From: Cellvibrio sp.
GTDB lineage: Bacteria; Pseudomonadota; Gammaproteobacteria; Pseudomonadales; Cellvibrionaceae
Assembly: GCA_003524365.1 (NCBI GenBank)
Contig: DQHS01000320.1
Span: 1 to 8,047, forward strand
DNA length: 8,047 nucleotides
Direction of reading: 5' to 3'
Both the position numbers and the translations under genes were made by a program. Below the pieces are notes generated by a model, which ran no database searches, had not been told where the DNA came from, and was given only the letters and a program-made list of their open reading frames with translations. Of this stretch, positions 6,280-8,047 are shown piece by piece (the first letter of the stretch is position 1; each line of letters starts with the position of its first letter).

Positions 6280-8004
6280 ATGACGCACAAAAATAGTTCA
6301 TCACTCGCCATTGTCGGAATTGGTTGTCGCTATCCAGGCGGCATTAGTTCAGCAGATACATTCTGGGACGTCATCAGCAAGGGGACAGATGCAATCGTTG
6401 ATGTCCCATCCAATCGCTGGGACTACCGCAAATTTTTTGATGCCAATGATAAACGTCCCGGTAAATCGCGCGTTAAACAAGGCGGATATTTACAGCAATC
6501 TCTGGATCAATTTGATCCGTTATTTTTTGGAATCTCACCCCGCGAGGCCGCTTATACAGATCCACAGCAGCGCCTGCTGCTGGAAGTGACTTGGGAAGCA
6601 TTCGAAGATGCCGGTATCACCGAAGAGCGTTTACGTGGCTCTGATACCGGTGTGTTTATCGGTGCATTTAACCTGGATAACTTATTGCTTCAATTGGGCC
6701 GCGACAACGTGGAAACCATCAGCGCTTCCACGGCGGCCAGTGTAACCATGACCATGCTATCCAATCGACTGTCTTACACATTCGATTTAACAGGCCCGAG
6801 TGTCACTATGGATACCGCCTGCTCTTCCTCCATGGTGGCAATGCATTACGCGTGTCAAAGCATTATCAATGGTGATTGCTCTATCGCCATCGCGGGTGGA
6901 GTCAATGTTATTTCCCGCCCTGAATATATGGTTTCAATGAGCAAGGGCGGTTTTCTTTCTGCCCATGGCCGCTGTAAATCCTTTGATAAAGACGCGGCCG
7001 GTTATGTGCGCGGCGAAGGTGCTGGCATCATCATTATCAAAACACTGGAGCAAGCGATTGCCGACAAGGACGAAATTTATGCTGTGATTCGTAACACGGG
7101 CGTAAACCAGGATGGCCACACCCAAAACGGCATTTCTTTCCCAAGCGCAGAAGCACAGCAACGCCTGATCGAAAAATTGTACCGCGAGGCGGCGATTAAT
7201 CCGCTGGATGTTGGGTATATCGAAGCCCATGGCACCGGAACCCAGGCGGGAGACCCCATTGAAATTTCGTCGCTCGCCGCTGTATTTACACCAGGTCGCC
7301 CGGTGGAGACCCCCTGCTTCGTCGGCTCGGTAAAATCCAATTTCGGACACACTGAATCAGCCGCTGGTGTAGCCGGGATCATCAAAGCATCACTCTCAAT
7401 TAAACACGGGGAGATACTGCCCAACCTGCATTTCAATAATCCTAATCCCAATATTGATTTTGCCGGTGGACGTATTGCAGTACCCACCAGCCAACACACC
7501 TGGAATGAAGGCGAACGCACCCGCCTGGCTTCGGTTAACTCCTTCGGTTATGGCGGAACCAATGGCCACGCTATCCTGGAGGAATTCAAATCACCCATTT
7601 CTGCTCAGCAGACGCTCGATCAGGCAGGACATTATTTGCTGCCATTGAGTGCAAAAAACCGCAAAGCACTGAACGCACGCTGCAGCAAGTTACTCGATTA
7701 TTTGCAAAGCCCTAAAGGGCAAAACGTTTCGTTGAACGATTTGAATTACAGCTTGGCCTATCGCCAATCTGGCCTTGAAGAGCGCTTGAGCCTGGTCATT
7801 AAAAACAAAACGGATCTTGAGGAAAAACTGCGCAGCCTGATACAGGGCGATCACCCTGAAGGTAGTGTACAAGCTGCCATTGATGTGTCGGGCAATCGTC
7901 GCCTCGCCTTTGTATTTACCGGGATGGGTCCGCAATGGTGGGCGATGGGCCGCGAACTTTATGCGCGCGAACCGGTATTTCAGCAAGTTATTGACCAATG
8001 CTAA
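6280..8004 (+). CDS. Type I polyketide synthase, N-terminal part (ketosynthase, linker, start of acyltransferase); stop codon probably artefactual
   Basis: A multidomain polyketide synthase whose ketosynthase extends acyl chains by decarboxylative condensation. The ketosynthase spans about residues 8-430, with LAIVGIGCRYPGG at its start and a complete catalytic triad: Cys181 (DTACSSS), His317 (EAHGTGT) and His357 (KSNFGH, Lys352). The ketosynthase-acyltransferase linker covers about 430-540. The acyltransferase begins at about 541 with FVFTGMGPQWWAMGREL. The acyltransferase active-site serine (GHSxG) and all later domains are missing. There is no loading domain before the ketosynthase, as in iterative synthases that take a starter from a separate acyl donor. 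Reading ends at TAA 8002-8004, but this stop lies inside a fold-back inverted repeat; genuine coding probably ends at 8001 in this window and continues beyond it. Full-length relatives usually exceed 1500 residues. The product cannot be predicted. The gene lies 45 bases after the BioF2-like gene and is probably in the same operon. Confidence 0.93.
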   Translation: MTHKNSSSLAIVGIGCRYPGGISSADTFWDVISKGTDAIVDVPSNRWDYRKFFDANDKRPGKSRVKQGGYLQQSLDQFDPLFFGISPREAAYTDPQQRLLLEVTWEAFEDAGITEERLRGSDTGVFIGAFNLDNLLLQLGRDNVETISASTAASVTMTMLSNRLSYTFDLTGPSVTMDTACSSSMVAMHYACQSIINGDCSIAIAGGVNVISRPEYMVSMSKGGFLSAHGRCKSFDKDAAGYVRGEGAGIIIIKTLEQAIADKDEIYAVIRNTGVNQDGHTQNGISFPSAEAQQRLIEKLYREAAINPLDVGYIEAHGTGTQAGDPIEISSLAAVFTPGRPVETPCFVGSVKSNFGHTESAAGVAGIIKASLSIKHGEILPNLHFNNPNPNIDFAGGRIAVPTSQHTWNEGERTRLASVNSFGYGGTNGHAILEEFKSPISAQQTLDQAGHYLLPLSAKNRKALNARCSKLLDYLQSPKGQNVSLNDLNYSLAYRQSGLEERLSLVIKNKTDLEEKLRSLIQGDHPEGSVQAAIDVSGNRRLAFVFTGMGPQWWAMGRELYAREPVFQQVIDQC

Positions 8005-8047
8005 TTTGCTGAACAGCTCATCGCATTGGTCAATAACTTGCTGAAAT
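7977..8047. repeat. Perfect 25-base inverted repeat with 21-base loop at the window end (likely fold-back artefact)
   Basis: Bases 7977-8001 and 8023-8047 are exact reverse complements, separated by 8002-8022. The right arm runs to the last base. The reverse complement of the loop, placed after base 8001, continues the PKS frame as D-E-L-F-S-K-L, as expected for an acyltransferase after VIDQC. So the sequence after 8001 appears to be the opposite strand of the true continuation, joined head to head. Confidence 0.85.

Noticed and set aside
6934..7520. Minus-strand open frames of 138 and 147 aa inside the PKS
   Set aside because: They are shadows of conserved ketosynthase sequence on the plus strand.
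7977..8047. Natural intrinsic terminator or transposon end at the right edge
   Set aside because: There is no T-tract or terminal-repeat context, and the complement of the loop encodes the expected PKS continuation, which points to a fold-back artefact.
1..8047. CRISPR arrays, tRNA/rRNA genes, insertion sequences
   Set aside because: No regularly spaced direct repeats, no tRNA or rRNA-like stretches and no transposase or integrase frames were seen on either strand.

Overview
The window suggests a gammaproteobacterium. The left end carries the start of a purL whose protein closely resembles the E. coli enzyme (ETHNHPTAISP, GGAASSMASG and FGRP motifs). The mix of a GC-rich core gene with AT-richer accessory genes and a large type I polyketide synthase would suit the Cellvibrio/Teredinibacter group, but that placement is a guess.

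Layout: bases 1-1442 (minus) hold the first 480 codons of purL, cut by the window edge. Bases 1570-2112 (minus) encode a small Crp/Fnr-superfamily regulator with a GTG start. A 224-base divergent intergenic region (2113-2336) holds a promoter for the regulator, a rightward promoter, and a 5-4-5 palindrome (TTAAC-N4-GTTAA) of the type Crp/Fnr proteins bind. Its centre lies about 42 bases upstream of the predicted rightward start, as expected for class II activation. Rightward from 2337 run four genes: a short-chain dehydrogenase (2337-3074), a VTT/TVP38-type membrane protein (3086-3760), a large GNAT plus alpha-oxoamine-synthase (AOS) fusion resembling mycobacterial BioF2 (3835-6234), and the start of a type I polyketide synthase (PKS; ketosynthase, linker, start of acyltransferase; from 6280).

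The four rightward genes look like the first part of a biosynthetic locus controlled by the adjacent regulator. The PKS would build an acyl chain. The free-standing dehydrogenase could reduce it. The BioF2-like protein would normally condense an acyl thioester with an amino acid and/or N-acylate a product. However, the AOS half has lost the PLP-binding lysine, both active-site histidines and the substrate-carboxylate arginine of the family, so it looks like a non-catalytic AOS fold. This is the most interesting feature of the window.

The last 71 bases are a warning sign. A perfect 25-base inverted repeat (7977-8001 with 8023-8047) creates the stop codon of the PKS. The reverse complement of the 21-base loop continues the PKS reading frame naturally (D-E-L-F-S-K-L). 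The right end is therefore most likely a fold-back assembly or library artefact, and the PKS continues beyond the window.
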